Positions 1 to 8,145 of a stretch of DNA of 64,000 nucleotides are shown here, one piece after another. Numbering within the stretch: position 1 is the stretch's first letter; the number at the start of each line of letters is the position of its first letter. Made by a program: the position numbers and the translations under genes. A model generated the notes under the pieces. It was not told the origin of the DNA. It ran no database searches and worked only from the letters and a program-made list of their open reading frames with translations. The stretch comes from Neorhizobium galegae (GTDB lineage: Bacteria > Pseudomonadota > Alphaproteobacteria > Rhizobiales > Rhizobiaceae), in the NCBI RefSeq assembly GCF_017877055.1, contig NZ_JAGIPG010000001.1, positions 1,736,001 to 1,800,000 on the forward strand. The letters run 5' to 3'.

Positions 1-231
1 GGAACGCTCCACGGAATTTTCGGCCGGAACGGCGATGAAATCCACCGTGCCGCTGATCCGGGTGGACAGGCCCTCGGTCGGGAAACGGGTCACCTTGTGG
101 ATTCCGGAAGTGCCGGACGTCAGCGCAGCCCAGTTGTCGGCAAGTCCCTGGCCGAGCGAGGTGATGACGCCCATGCCGGTGATCGCGATGATCGGACGGC
201 CGAGATGATCCTTGAAGCGGTTGTCGCTCAT
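1..231 (-). CDS. fabF1XL: Beta-ketoacyl-ACP synthase II type, N-terminal part (cut by window edge)
   Basis: Only the first 77 codons are inside the window. The reading frame starts at an ATG at 231, preceded by GGAGATTTTG, which is a good ribosome binding site. The visible part contains the N-terminal thiolase-fold motif of ketoacyl synthases (ITGMGVITSLGQG) followed by the usual segment NWAALTSGTSGI. It follows fabF2XL with an 11-base gap, so the two are co-transcribed. In rhizobia this gene order (acpXL, fabZXL, fabF2XL, fabF1XL) builds the 27-hydroxyoctacosanoic acyl chain of lipid A. The catalytic Cys-His-His residues lie outside the window. The symbol is given from gene order and family, not from a database match. 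Confidence 0.85.
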   Translation of the reverse strand, partial: MSDNRFKDHLGRPIIAITGMGVITSLGQGLADNWAALTSGTSGIHKVTRFPTEGLSTRISGTVDFIAVPAENSVERS

Positions 232-242
232 CAAAATCTCCT

Positions 243-1442
243 TTACGCGGCCGAGAGGACAGCAAGGCCCTCGCCGCGCGTATAACCGACTGATGTCACC
301 ACCGCATGCTTTGCGGGCGCCGCCATCGGCCGTTCGTTCTGGGCATCGAATGTGGGAACCTTTGCGGCTCCATCCAAGGTCAGTGCGGCAAGTGCCAGAC
401 CAAGCGGGAACTGCGCTTCCATGCCATGTCCGGTAACGCCGCCGAAACCGCGGATCGCAGCACCGGGAAACTCCGTCTCCAGCAGCGCCTTTTCGCGCGA
501 CGCCAGATCCACGACGCCGCTGGCGCCCGAAAAGACGACCGTATCGGCCTTGGAAATGCCAGAGGCATGGCCGGCAAGACGGGTGAGGCGCTTTTCGAGC
601 CTGCCCTCGTCGCGATTGCCGCGATCGCCTTCGATGGCATCGATGACAGCGTAGACATGCGCGCCGCGTGCTTGCGCATGGGCGCGCGATTCGAGCACCA
701 GGAAGGCGCCGACCGTGCCCATGATCATGCCGCCGCCATCCTCAGTGGAACGCGACCACAGCGGATGCCAGCCGCCGGTCGCATGCGCACGAATACCCTC
801 GACAAGAAGAATGATGTCGGCGCGTTCGGCGACGAATGCGCCGCCGACCAGGCTGTGGGTCGATTGGCCGGCTTTAATGCGGTGGAAGGCGGTCTCGACG
901 GCTGAGATGCCGGCCGCCTCTTCGCCCATGAACGTGCGCGACGAACCGGTGACCTTGTGGACGATCGAGATATTGCCGGCGACCAGATTGGAAAGCTGCG
1001 CCAGAAACAGCGTCGGGCGGAGCTCGGTCGTCAGCTTCTCGTTCAAAAGCATTTCGCGGTCGTTGCGCTTCAGCGCTTCGTCGACGATCAGCGAATCGAC
1101 CTTGATGTCGCGTTCGCCGCCGCCGGCGGCCACGATCATGTCCATGGAAGCGCAGGCGTCCGCATCCGTCTTCAGGCCGGCGTCGTCGAGCGCGAGGCCT
1201 GCGGAAAACACGCCGAGCCGCTGCCAGTTCTCCATCTGGCGCTGGTCGCCACGCTTGGCGATCTGCGCCGACCAGTCGATCTCGGGCATCGGATGCACCG
1301 GATACGGCGCGAAACGATCGGTCTCGACTTTCGGGACGCCCGCTTCCGCCGACGACAGCAGCGCGATATGCGGCTCCTTGCCAACGCCCTGGCTGGTGAC
1401 GATCCCGATACCGGTGATCACGACATCATTGTCAGACTTCAT
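243..1442 (-). CDS. fabF2XL: Beta-ketoacyl-ACP synthase homologue lacking the catalytic Cys
   Basis: This 399-residue protein has the ketoacyl synthase fold (VITGIGIVTSQGVG at the N-terminus, NLVAGNISI near 152-160, TGHGMEAQ near 337-344). An ungapped comparison by eye with FabF places Glu175 (GEEAAG) where the nucleophilic Cys of TACATG should be, and Ser305 (FSGASG) where the first catalytic His of AHGTS should be. Only the second His (His339) remains. The sole Cys in the protein, near 97, is elsewhere. It should therefore not condense acyl chains alone and probably forms a heterodimer with FabF1XL, encoded 11 bases downstream, much like KS-alpha/chain-length factor pairs. It belongs to the acpXL operon for very-long-chain lipid A acyl synthesis. 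The family is certain; the partner role is inference. Confidence 0.88.
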   Translation of the reverse strand: MKSDNDVVITGIGIVTSQGVGKEPHIALLSSAEAGVPKVETDRFAPYPVHPMPEIDWSAQIAKRGDQRQMENWQRLGVFSAGLALDDAGLKTDADACASMDMIVAAGGGERDIKVDSLIVDEALKRNDREMLLNEKLTTELRPTLFLAQLSNLVAGNISIVHKVTGSSRTFMGEEAAGISAVETAFHRIKAGQSTHSLVGGAFVAERADIILLVEGIRAHATGGWHPLWSRSTEDGGGMIMGTVGAFLVLESRAHAQARGAHVYAVIDAIEGDRGNRDEGRLEKRLTRLAGHASGISKADTVVFSGASGVVDLASREKALLETEFPGAAIRGFGGVTGHGMEAQFPLGLALAALTLDGAAKVPTFDAQNERPMAAPAKHAVVTSVGYTRGEGLAVLSAA

Positions 1443-1481
1443 AATGTCCTCTTTGACCCACCGGACTGAACGGGCGGGTTT

Positions 1482-1955
1482 TTATGCGCCTGCGGCAATC
1501 GCATCCATCAGGCCGACCTCTTCCGCGCGCTTGCGGATGACCGGCGCCAGCGGGATTTCGCTGAACGGCATGGTGCGCAGTTTGAGCTGCGCATCGCAGA
1601 CCTTCTTGCCGTTACACGTGATCTTTGCCTTGGTCACCGCGTAACCGGATCCCTCATGCTCCAGAAACGCCTCGATGTCGAGAACCGCGTCGGGTTCCAC
1701 AAAGGCGCGCATCTTGGCACCGTCGACCGACATCAAAAACGGCATGGCGGCGAAATCGGTGGCGGCAAGCACCAGGAAACCGGAGGCCTGCGCCATGGTC
1801 TCGATCAGGAGCACGCCCGGCACCAGCGGCATTCCGGGAAAATGGCCTTCGAAGACAGGGCTTTTGGACGGCACGACAGACCGCGCCTTCAACACCTTGG
1901 CCCCAAGATCGACCGCTTCGACGCGGTCGATCATCTGGAAATATTCGAGCAGCAT
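1482..1955 (-). CDS. fabZXL: 3-hydroxyacyl-ACP dehydratase, FabZ-like
   Basis: This 157-residue hot-dog-fold protein carries the FabZ signature HFPGMPLVPGVLLIETMAQ, in which His38 and Glu52 correspond to the catalytic pair. The enzyme dehydrates 3-hydroxyacyl-ACP to enoyl-ACP in the cytoplasm. Its place between acpXL (gap about 30 bases) and fabF2XL (gap about 40 bases) indicates the specialised very-long-chain acyl pathway rather than housekeeping fatty acid synthesis. Its length is normal for FabZ. The start ATG at 1955 gives MLLEYFQMIDRV, typical of the family. Confidence 0.9.
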   Translation of the reverse strand: MLLEYFQMIDRVEAVDLGAKVLKARSVVPSKSPVFEGHFPGMPLVPGVLLIETMAQASGFLVLAATDFAAMPFLMSVDGAKMRAFVEPDAVLDIEAFLEHEGSGYAVTKAKITCNGKKVCDAQLKLRTMPFSEIPLAPVIRKRAEEVGLMDAIAAGA

Positions 1956-1986
1956 GAGTTTGCCGGCCCGGGATGATCAGTGACGA

Positions 1987-2271
1987 TCAGCCCTTGGCCG
2001 CCTTCAGCTCGTCGATCTTGGCACACAGGTTCTTCAGAACGAAGTACTCTTCGGTCGAAACCTTGCCCTCGTTCACTTCCTGGGTCCACTGTTCCAGCGG
2101 AATCTTGATCCCGAATTCCTTGTCGATGGCGAATACGATATCCAGGAAGTCCAGGCTGTCGATGCCCAGGTCATCGATCGTGTGGCTTTCCGGCGTGATG
2201 GTTTCGCGATCGATTTCGCTGGTTTCAGCGATGATGTCGGCAACTTTATCGAATGTAGCTGTCACGCCCAT
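1987..2271 (-). CDS. acpXL: Specialised acyl carrier protein AcpXL
   Basis: This 94-residue acyl carrier protein has the phosphopantetheine motif DSLDF with Ser39 as attachment site. It is longer than housekeeping AcpP and has the C-terminal extension (about residues 65-94) typical of AcpXL, the carrier for the 27-hydroxyoctacosanoate chain added to rhizobial lipid A. The start at 2271 follows AAAGGAC at short spacing. It is the first gene of the operon; the upstream 117 bases to the nucleoside hydrolase gene should hold the promoter. The Ser39 context and gene order make this one of the surest calls in the window. Confidence 0.94.
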   Translation of the reverse strand: MGVTATFDKVADIIAETSEIDRETITPESHTIDDLGIDSLDFLDIVFAIDKEFGIKIPLEQWTQEVNEGKVSTEEYFVLKNLCAKIDELKAAKG

Positions 2272-2388
2272 GTCCTTTGTCGAATATCAAAATCAAGGTT
2301 CCACATAGGGAAATCGATCACAAATGCCAATGGCCTCGTGTTCCCGCATGAAAATTTGCACCGGAACTGTTGCCTAAACAGCAATCGC

Positions 2389-3360
2389 CTAGGCTCCGGA
2401 GGCCCGGCTCTCGACCAGCGCGGCCCGGATCACCTCCAGAACCTCGCCCGATCGGACATCGGTGCACACCCACTGGCTCGGCTGGCCGTCCCAGGCCGTG
2501 CCGACGAACTTGCGGGCGTTGTCCGGCGCCTGGATGGTTTCGCCATCCGCAATGCCGCCGCAGACGACTCGCACCGGACCGGTGCGGAGGATGAAGAGGT
2601 CAGGCCGCACCAGATAGACGCAGGCCGTGCTGTCATGCACCGCCATGCCGGAAATGCCAACACGGCTCTTGTAGAATTCGATATAATATTGCGACAGGTC
2701 GGAGAGTAGCTGCACCGACTTTTCACCCGACTTGGCCATGTCGGCGAGATACTCCCCCGTCATGATCGTCTTCATCGTCACGTCCAGACCGACGATCGTG
2801 ACCTTCCACGGCGTGGTGAATATGATGTCGGCGGCTTCCGGATCGCCATGGATATTGGCTTCCGCTGCCGGCGTGACGTTGCCGTTCACATCGAAGGCGC
2901 CGCCCATGACGATGACTTCCTTGACGAGACCGGCGAAATCCGGATCGGCCTGCAGCGCCAGCGCCAGGTTGGTCATCCGGCCGACGGCGATCAGCGTCAC
3001 CTCCCCCGGATTGTCGCGGACGGTGTCGATTATGAACTGGTAGGCGGGACGCGGATCGAGCGGCCAGTCGATCGTCTCCGGCAGACCGATATTGCCGAGA
3101 CCGTCAAGGCCATGCACGACGGAAGCGGCGCGATCGTCGCTGCGCAACGGATCGATCGTCCTGTCGGCGCCTTTGGCGATGGGGGCTGAAATCCCCCACT
3201 CCTGATGCAGGAACTGCGCATTGCGGGTGGTGAGATCGAGCGGAACATTGCCGAAAACGGTCGTCACGCCAAGAAGGTCGATCTCCGGGTGCCGGTGCAG
3301 AAAGAGCAGCGCCATTGCGTCGTCAACGCCGGGATCCGTGTCGAAAATCACCTTGTGCAT
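2389..3360 (-). CDS. Nucleoside hydrolase (IunH/ribosylpyrimidine hydrolase family)
   Basis: The protein of 323 residues starts MHKVIFDTDPGVDDAMAL, the Asp-rich calcium site that defines nucleoside N-ribohydrolases. Later motifs typical of the family are VIVMGGAF and HDSTA near the C-terminus, where the His is expected to act as general acid. It would split nucleosides into base and ribose in the cytoplasm. The open frame extends about 110 codons further upstream, but the ATG at 3360 has a good ribosome binding site (GAGGAAAAGCAT) and starts exactly where the family begins, so the longer form is rejected. Substrate preference (purine, pyrimidine or uridine) cannot be read from the sequence. 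Confidence 0.9.
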   Translation of the reverse strand: MHKVIFDTDPGVDDAMALLFLHRHPEIDLLGVTTVFGNVPLDLTTRNAQFLHQEWGISAPIAKGADRTIDPLRSDDRAASVVHGLDGLGNIGLPETIDWPLDPRPAYQFIIDTVRDNPGEVTLIAVGRMTNLALALQADPDFAGLVKEVIVMGGAFDVNGNVTPAAEANIHGDPEAADIIFTTPWKVTIVGLDVTMKTIMTGEYLADMAKSGEKSVQLLSDLSQYYIEFYKSRVGISGMAVHDSTACVYLVRPDLFILRTGPVRVVCGGIADGETIQAPDNARKFVGTAWDGQPSQWVCTDVRSGEVLEVIRAALVESRASGA

Positions 3361-3466
3361 ATGCTTTTCCTCATTTCGGCTCTTCGAAAGCGGCGCACAA
3401 TAACGCCAAACCGATGATGCGCAATCCCGGAAGCGACATGGCTGCGGTTCGCGGAAGGCGATTGCG

Positions 3467-4324
3467 GTGACGACGGTTCGATGCGAAAAGCCCGCCGTGC
3501 CCGTCCGGGTCCGCTTCCGCTTACAGAGTCTCCTCCCCTTGACCGACCTCGCATTCCAATTTCTCTTCCTACTGTTTCTTGCCGCGATTTTTGCCGGTTT
3601 CGTCGATTCGATTGCCGGCGGTGGCGGGCTCATCACCATCCCGGTCATGCTGATCGCAGGCATTCCGCCGCTCGAATCGCTTGCCACCAACAAGCTGCAG
3701 TCGCAGTTCGGGTCGGCGTCAGCGACGATCGCCTATGCGCGGCGAGGTCACGTGAACCTCAAAAGCCAGTTGCCGATGGCGGCGATGTCACTGATCGGCG
3801 GGGCCGTCGGCGCCACCCTCGCGTCGCTGGTGCCGGCAGGCTGGCTTGCGGCGGCAATCCCGTTCCTGCTGATCGCCATCGCGCTGTTCTTCGCGGTCAA
3901 GCCCAACCTCAACGACATCGACAGTCACCGGCGGGTGACGCCCTTCGTGTTCGGCGTGACGGTCGTGCCGTTGGTCGGCCTCTACGACGGCATATTCGGG
4001 CCTGGCGCAGGCTCGTTCTACATGCTGGGTTTCGTGCTGCTCGCGGGCTTCGGCATGCTGAAGGCGACCGCTCATACCAAGCTGATCAATCTCGGCTCGA
4101 ATTTCGGCTCGTTCCTGGTCTTTGCGGCAACCGGGTCGGTGCTTTGGAAGATTGGCCTGATCATGGGCGTTGGCCAGTTCCTCGGCGCCCAGGTGGGTTC
4201 GCGGCTGGCCATGAAGAACGGCGCGAAACTGATCAAGCCGCTTCTGGTCGTGTCCTGCCTGGCGCTGGCGCTGAAACTGCTCGCCGATCCAGCCCATCCC
4301 GTCCGCGTCTGGCTCGGCTTCTAG
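3467..4324 (+). CDS. TSUP family permease (TauE/SafE, YfcA-like)
   Basis: This polytopic membrane protein of up to 285 residues contains the TSUP signature [16 protein letters not shown] near its first membrane helix and the second copy [17 protein letters not shown] in the middle, matching the two-repeat YfcA layout. It probably exports or imports a small sulfur or organic anion. I use the GTG at 3467 because GGAAGG lies 8 bases upstream; a TTG at 3539 (LTDLAFQFL) would start closer to the family consensus but lacks a clear ribosome binding site. The gene ends tail-to-tail with cobP, overlapping it by 4 bases. Substrate unknown. Confidence 0.85.
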   Translation: MTTVRCEKPAVPVRVRFRLQSLLPLTDLAFQFLFLLFLAAIFAGFVDSIAGGGGLITIPVMLIAGIPPLESLATNKLQSQFGSASATIAYARRGHVNLKSQLPMAAMSLIGGAVGATLASLVPAGWLAAAIPFLLIAIALFFAVKPNLNDIDSHRRVTPFVFGVTVVPLVGLYDGIFGPGAGSFYMLGFVLLAGFGMLKATAHTKLINLGSNFGSFLVFAATGSVLWKIGLIMGVGQFLGAQVGSRLAMKNGAKLIKPLLVVSCLALALKLLADPAHPVRVWLGF

Positions 4325-4842
4325 CCCTTCATCCTGAGGGGCAGGCCGGCTGCGATGAAGAAGACCTCGTCGGCCGATGCCGCGATCCGCTGATGCAGCC
4401 TTCCGGCATGGTCTCGGAACTCCCGCGCCATCTTGTTGTCCGGCACGATGCCGAGGCCGACCTCGTTGGAGACGAGGATCAGCTTCGCCGAGAGGCTTTC
4501 GAACCGGCGCACGAAGGCGGCGGCTGCAATGTCGATATCGCGCTCGTCCATCATCAGGTTGGTGAGCCAGAGCGTCAGGCAATCGACGAGGATGACCCTG
4601 CCCGGCGCATCGATATCGCTCAGTCGCTCCACCAGATCGAGCGGCACTTCATGCGTGGTCCAGCCGTCTCCGCGATCGACACGATGCCGGGCGATGCGCT
4701 CGCGCATCTCGTCGTCATAGGCACGACCGGTGGCGACGTAGTGCCGTTCCAGGCCGCTCTCCTTGGCAAGCCTTTCCGAAAAGCCGGATTTGCCCGAGCG
4801 GGCGCCGCCGAGGACGAGGGTGACGTGACCGGTGCGTGTCAT
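4321..4842 (-). CDS. cobP: Adenosylcobinamide kinase / adenosylcobinamide-phosphate guanylyltransferase
   Basis: The 173-residue protein has the Walker A motif GGARSGKS at 12-19 and the CobU/CobP-specific segments [26 protein letters not shown] and [13 protein letters not shown]. It phosphorylates adenosylcobinamide and then transfers GMP to it, two steps in attaching the lower ligand of cobalamin, in both de novo synthesis and salvage. Here it stands alone rather than within a cob cluster. Its position next to a region full of corrinoid-dependent enzymes is suggestive, but no shared operon exists because the neighbouring genes are on the other strand. I saw no convincing cobalamin riboswitch upstream. 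Confidence 0.93.
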   Translation of the reverse strand: MTRTGHVTLVLGGARSGKSGFSERLAKESGLERHYVATGRAYDDEMRERIARHRVDRGDGWTTHEVPLDLVERLSDIDAPGRVILVDCLTLWLTNLMMDERDIDIAAAAFVRRFESLSAKLILVSNEVGLGIVPDNKMAREFRDHAGRLHQRIAASADEVFFIAAGLPLRMKG

Positions 4843-5647
4843 GGAGAAAACGGCCTGAACCAGAGGGGACCGGACGATTCGTAGACAGGAGGCGTCCGGC
4901 CCTGTTGGTGATGATGTCTCTGGATTCGCATTGCCGATAAATGGTGCAGCTATATACGCCGAGTGTCAACCAACACCCGTTGGCCTTTGCTCGGCTTCAT
5001 CGACGAAGGCAGCCTCGGCTGACCGGGTCGGGCCAGCCGATTTCGGCCGCAAACCCGCACATTTGGCAAAGGAGGCCGTGGCCCCATATTTGACAGTCGC
5101 GAGTTTGACAACGATCGGAAGATGAGGTGTCCGCGGGCCAACAAACTGGGCCTGCCATCGGACGGCAAGGGCGACCGGTACGCACTACCTGATCCGGCGC
5201 CAAGCGCGAGCTAACCGCCCGCATGAAAAGCAATAACGCCACATTCTTACCGGATGGTTAGTGAACTCCGTGAGCTGTGTGTTTTTCCCATTTTTCCGTT
5301 CTTTCCGAAAGAATGACGGAGTGGATAGCGGGGGCTACCGGAAAAAGGCCCAGCCTGACGCGATACGGCTTCGCAATCAGTGAATGTCTGCGTCCTTGGA
5401 AGTGGTGGTCTTAGGAGGCTAAATCGTTGACCAGCGCAGATTGCGCCATCCTGCGCGTGTTGATTTCTGATGAGGAAGACGTACCGTGATTTGAACTGAC
5501 ATAATAAATGCACACTATCCATGGAATGCTGTCGCAGATGCGAACGAGACCTATACTCGCAGGCCTGCTCAGACTGGATCCAACAGTGGCCACCACCTCG
5601 CGCTCGATTGAAGTAAGCAGTGAAAGGAAAGACCGGGAGGTCCCTGA
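4843..5647. other. Intergenic stretch of about 800 bases, no gene recognised
   Basis: No frame on either strand here gives a protein-like translation; the short open frames are rich in Pro, Arg and Cys without pattern. The base composition looks lower in GC than the flanking genes from about 5240 onwards. A short imperfect palindrome lies at 5296-5319 around TTCTTTCCGAAAGAA. The last 150 bases must carry the promoter of the binding-protein gene at 5648; a TTGAAC hexamer is visible in the sequence just before 5500, but no strong matching -10 box. Decayed gene remains or an unrecognised small RNA are possible. Confidence 0.5.
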
Positions 5648-6643
5648 ATGAAAAAAATCCTCGCTTCCACGGTCTTTGCTGCCGGTCTCTATGCTTTCGC
5701 AGGGTCAGCCTCGGCGGATTGCGGTACGGTCTCGATCGCCGAAATGAACTGGGCCTCGGCCGGCATTGCGGCCAATCTCGACAAGGTCATCCTCGAACAA
5801 GGCTTCGGCTGCACGGTCCAGCTCGTCCCGGGCGACACGCTTCCGACCTTCACGTCCATGAACGAAAGAAGCCAGCCGGATCTGGCGCCGGAGTTCTGGA
5901 TCAACTCCGTGCGCACCACACTCGACAAGGCCGTTGCCGAGGGCCGAATGATCGTCGGCGCGGAGATTCTCTCCGACGGGGCTGTCGAAGGCTGGTGGAT
6001 CCCGAAATTCCTCGCCGACGCCCATCCCGACATCAAGACCGTGCAACAGGCGTTGACCCATCCGGATCTTTTCCCCGCGCCGCAGAAATCCGGAAGGGGT
6101 GCCGTCTATAACTGCCCGTCCGGCTGGAGCTGCCAGGTTTCGACCGCCAACCTGTTCCGCGCGCTTGGCGCCGAAGAAAAGAAATTCGATCTGATCGATA
6201 CCGGCACGGCCGCCGGCCTTGACGGTTCGATCACCAACGCCTTCGAGAAAAAGACCGGCTGGCTCGGCTACTACTGGGCTCCGACGGCCTTTCTCGGCAA
6301 ATACGAGATGGTGAAGCTCTCCTTCAACGTCCCGCACGACAAGGCCGATTGGGACGCCTGCACCGCCGTGGCGAACTGCCCGAACCCGAAGGTCAACTCC
6401 TATCCGACGTCCCAGGCCTTCACTCTGGTCACCAAACAATTCCCCCAGAAGGCGGAGGTGGCGATGGACTATATCAAGAGGCGCAAGTGGACCAATACGG
6501 CGGTCAACAGCTTGCTTGCCTGGCAGGAAGCGAACAAGAGCACCAACGAAGCTGCCGCCAAACATTTTCTGGAAACCAGTCCGGATATCTGGACCAAGTG
6601 GGTCGCTCCCGACGTCGCCGACAAGATCAAGGCATCGCTCTGA
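5648..6643 (+). CDS. Periplasmic glycine/proline betaine-type binding protein (ProX/OpuAC family)
   Basis: The 331-residue protein starts with a classic Sec signal peptide (MKKILASTVFAAGLYAFAG, cleavage near SASA-D) and continues with the OpuAC/ProX motif TVSIAEMNWASAGIAANL. Trp- and Tyr-rich segments such as EGWWIPKF and WLGYYWAP are expected to line an aromatic cage that binds a quaternary ammonium group. No permease or ATPase gene lies nearby, so it must work with components encoded elsewhere. GGGAGG before the start is a ribosome binding site. The neighbouring bmt gene and betaine catabolic genes make glycine betaine, choline, carnitine or proline betaine the likely ligand. Confidence 0.88.
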   Translation: MKKILASTVFAAGLYAFAGSASADCGTVSIAEMNWASAGIAANLDKVILEQGFGCTVQLVPGDTLPTFTSMNERSQPDLAPEFWINSVRTTLDKAVAEGRMIVGAEILSDGAVEGWWIPKFLADAHPDIKTVQQALTHPDLFPAPQKSGRGAVYNCPSGWSCQVSTANLFRALGAEEKKFDLIDTGTAAGLDGSITNAFEKKTGWLGYYWAPTAFLGKYEMVKLSFNVPHDKADWDACTAVANCPNPKVNSYPTSQAFTLVTKQFPQKAEVAMDYIKRRKWTNTAVNSLLAWQEANKSTNEAAAKHFLETSPDIWTKWVAPDVADKIKASL

Positions 6644-6711
6644 CGCGATTGTTCGAACCGGCGTTGCTGAAGCCGTGGGCGTCGCGAAGAGGCAGGTGGC
6701 TGCGAGTTGCA

Positions 6712-6737
6712 ATCATATAAAGGTTTCTTTATATGAT
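6712..6737. promoter_or_regulatory. Perfect 26-bp palindrome before bmt, SahR-like operator
   Basis: The arms ATCATATAAAG (6712-6722) and CTTTATATGAT (6727-6737) are perfect inverted copies separated by GTTT. The element ends 24 bases before the bmt start codon. From memory it resembles the operator of SahR, an ArsR-family repressor that senses S-adenosylhomocysteine and controls methionine-cycle genes in Proteobacteria. Position between promoter region and start codon fits a repressor site. The alternative, a transcription terminator of the binding-protein gene, is less likely because the arms are AT-rich and no T-run follows. Confidence 0.6.
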
Positions 6738-6761
6738 ATTTCCATTGCAAGGAGCGCCGCC

Positions 6762-7775
6762 ATGCCGACCGCCAACGCACTGACCGAACTTCTGGCTGAA
6801 AAGGGCGTGCTGCTGGCCGACGGCGCGACCGGCACCAATCTCTTTGCCATGGGCCTGGAGGCCGGCGAGGCGCCGGAACTGTGGAACGAGGCCGCGCCTG
6901 AAAAGATCGAGAAGCTGCATCAGGATTTCGTCGATGCGGGCGCCGACATCATCCTTACCAATTCCTTCGGCGGCACGCGCCAGCGGCTGAAGCTGCACAG
7001 GGCGGAAGGCCGGGTGCACGAGCTCAACAGGCTTGCCGCCGAGATTGCCCGCAAGGTGGCAGACGGAGCGGGTCGCAAAGTGATCGTCGCGGGTTCGGTC
7101 GGACCGACCGGCGAGCTGCTCGCGCCGCTCGGTGCCATGACCTATGACGATGCAGTCGCCGCCTTTTCGGAACAGATCGAAGGCCTGAAGGCCGGCGGGG
7201 CCGATATCGCCTGGATCGAAACCATGTCCGCGCCGGAAGAAATCCGCGCGGCGGCCGAAGCTGCCGTCAAGGTCGGGTTGCCCTATACCTATACCGGCTC
7301 TTTCGACACGGCCGGCAGGACGATGATGGGGCTCGATCCCAAGCAGATCCACGGCGTGGCGAAGGATGTCGGCGAAGGCCCGGTGGCGGCCGGCGCCAAT
7401 TGCGGCGTCGGCGCCTCCGATATCCTGTCGAGCCTGCTCGACATGACGGCGGCCGATCCCCATGCGGTGACCATCGTCAAGGGCAATTGCGGCATTCCGG
7501 AATTTCGCGGCTCCGAAATCTTCTATTCGGGTACGCCGCCGCTGATGGCCGAATATGCACGGCTTGCCCGCGATGCCGGCGCAAGGATCATCGGCGGATG
7601 CTGCGGCACGTCCTGCGAACATCTGGCCGCCATGCGCGCAGCACTCGACGATTATACCCCTCGGCCGCGTCCGACGATCGAGGAAATCGTCGACAAGATC
7701 GGCCCGCTGCGCAATAAGACCGCCAGTGAATCGGGCGGAGATTCCGGCCGGGAAAGACGCCGCCGCCGCGGCTGA
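6762..7775 (+). CDS. bmt: Betaine-homocysteine S-methyltransferase with Arg-rich C-terminal tail
   Basis: The protein of 337 residues has the Pfam S-methyl_trans fold: LLADGATGTNLF at the N-terminus, ANCG in the middle and the zinc-binding GGCCGT near the C-terminus. It transfers a methyl group from glycine betaine to homocysteine, giving methionine and dimethylglycine. The ATG at 6762 follows AAGGAG at good spacing; the long upstream open frame overlaps the previous gene and is rejected. The last 13 residues, GGDSGRERRRRRG, form a strongly basic tail outside the catalytic fold, resembling tails on three other enzymes in this region. A palindrome at 6712-6737 probably controls it. A Bmt of this kind is known from Sinorhizobium meliloti. 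Confidence 0.88.
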   Translation: MPTANALTELLAEKGVLLADGATGTNLFAMGLEAGEAPELWNEAAPEKIEKLHQDFVDAGADIILTNSFGGTRQRLKLHRAEGRVHELNRLAAEIARKVADGAGRKVIVAGSVGPTGELLAPLGAMTYDDAVAAFSEQIEGLKAGGADIAWIETMSAPEEIRAAAEAAVKVGLPYTYTGSFDTAGRTMMGLDPKQIHGVAKDVGEGPVAAGANCGVGASDILSSLLDMTAADPHAVTIVKGNCGIPEFRGSEIFYSGTPPLMAEYARLARDAGARIIGGCCGTSCEHLAAMRAALDDYTPRPRPTIEEIVDKIGPLRNKTASESGGDSGRERRRRRG

Positions 7776-7799
7776 CCCGTTGGGCTGAAGGACACAGAC

Positions 7800-8144
7800 A
7801 TGGCAAACATATCCCCGATCGGCAGCCGGGAAACGGTAGCGGAAAGCCTTTCGAATTTCTCGGCCGAGAACCAGTCTTGGCTGACGCTGCTGATGGACAA
7901 TCCGACATCCGACGAGCTGCTGCTCGATGGCCTGCATCTCTATCTCGACCAGGCCTCCGAAGCAAAATTCCTGAACTCGCTAAAGCTGCAGAAATGCGGC
8001 GAATGGATCGGCAACGCCGCCCCTGCCCGGCTGCAGATCCGGCTGATGGAAGCGGCGAAGTCCAGCCAGCATCCGGCTTATTCGGCGTTTCGCGACGGAC
8101 TGACCCGCTCCGGGGGGCTGGAGCGGGCCTACCCCAAGGCCTGA
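7800..8144 (+). CDS. Hypothetical protein co-transcribed with bmt
   Basis: This 114-residue protein begins 24 bases after bmt with AAGGACACAGAC before the ATG. I do not recognise a family. It is soluble, lacks a signal peptide or membrane helix, and contains the helical-looking segments ETVAESLSNFSAEN, ELLLDGLHLYLDQASEAKF and GNAAPARLQIRLMEAAKSS. Base composition and codon use resemble those of neighbouring genes, which argues that it is real. Its operon position hints at a role with Bmt or corrinoid methyl transfer, but nothing in the sequence proves it. It converges with the vWA gene, whose stop lies 2 bases away. Confidence 0.75.
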   Translation: MANISPIGSRETVAESLSNFSAENQSWLTLLMDNPTSDELLLDGLHLYLDQASEAKFLNSLKLQKCGEWIGNAAPARLQIRLMEAAKSSQHPAYSAFRDGLTRSGGLERAYPKA

Positions 8145-8145
8145 T

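Noticed and set aside
3361-3693. 110-codon N-terminal extension of the nucleoside hydrolase
   Set aside because: It is Arg/Ser-rich without pattern, and the internal ATG at 3360 has a good ribosome binding site and the conserved family start.
4882-4902. Sequence resembling a B12 box (AGACAGGAGGCGTCCGGCC) near cobP
   Set aside because: It is on the strand opposite to cobP, the rest of the cobalamin riboswitch (such as the GCCACTG and GGTG segments) is missing, and the next plus-strand gene is about 750 bases away.
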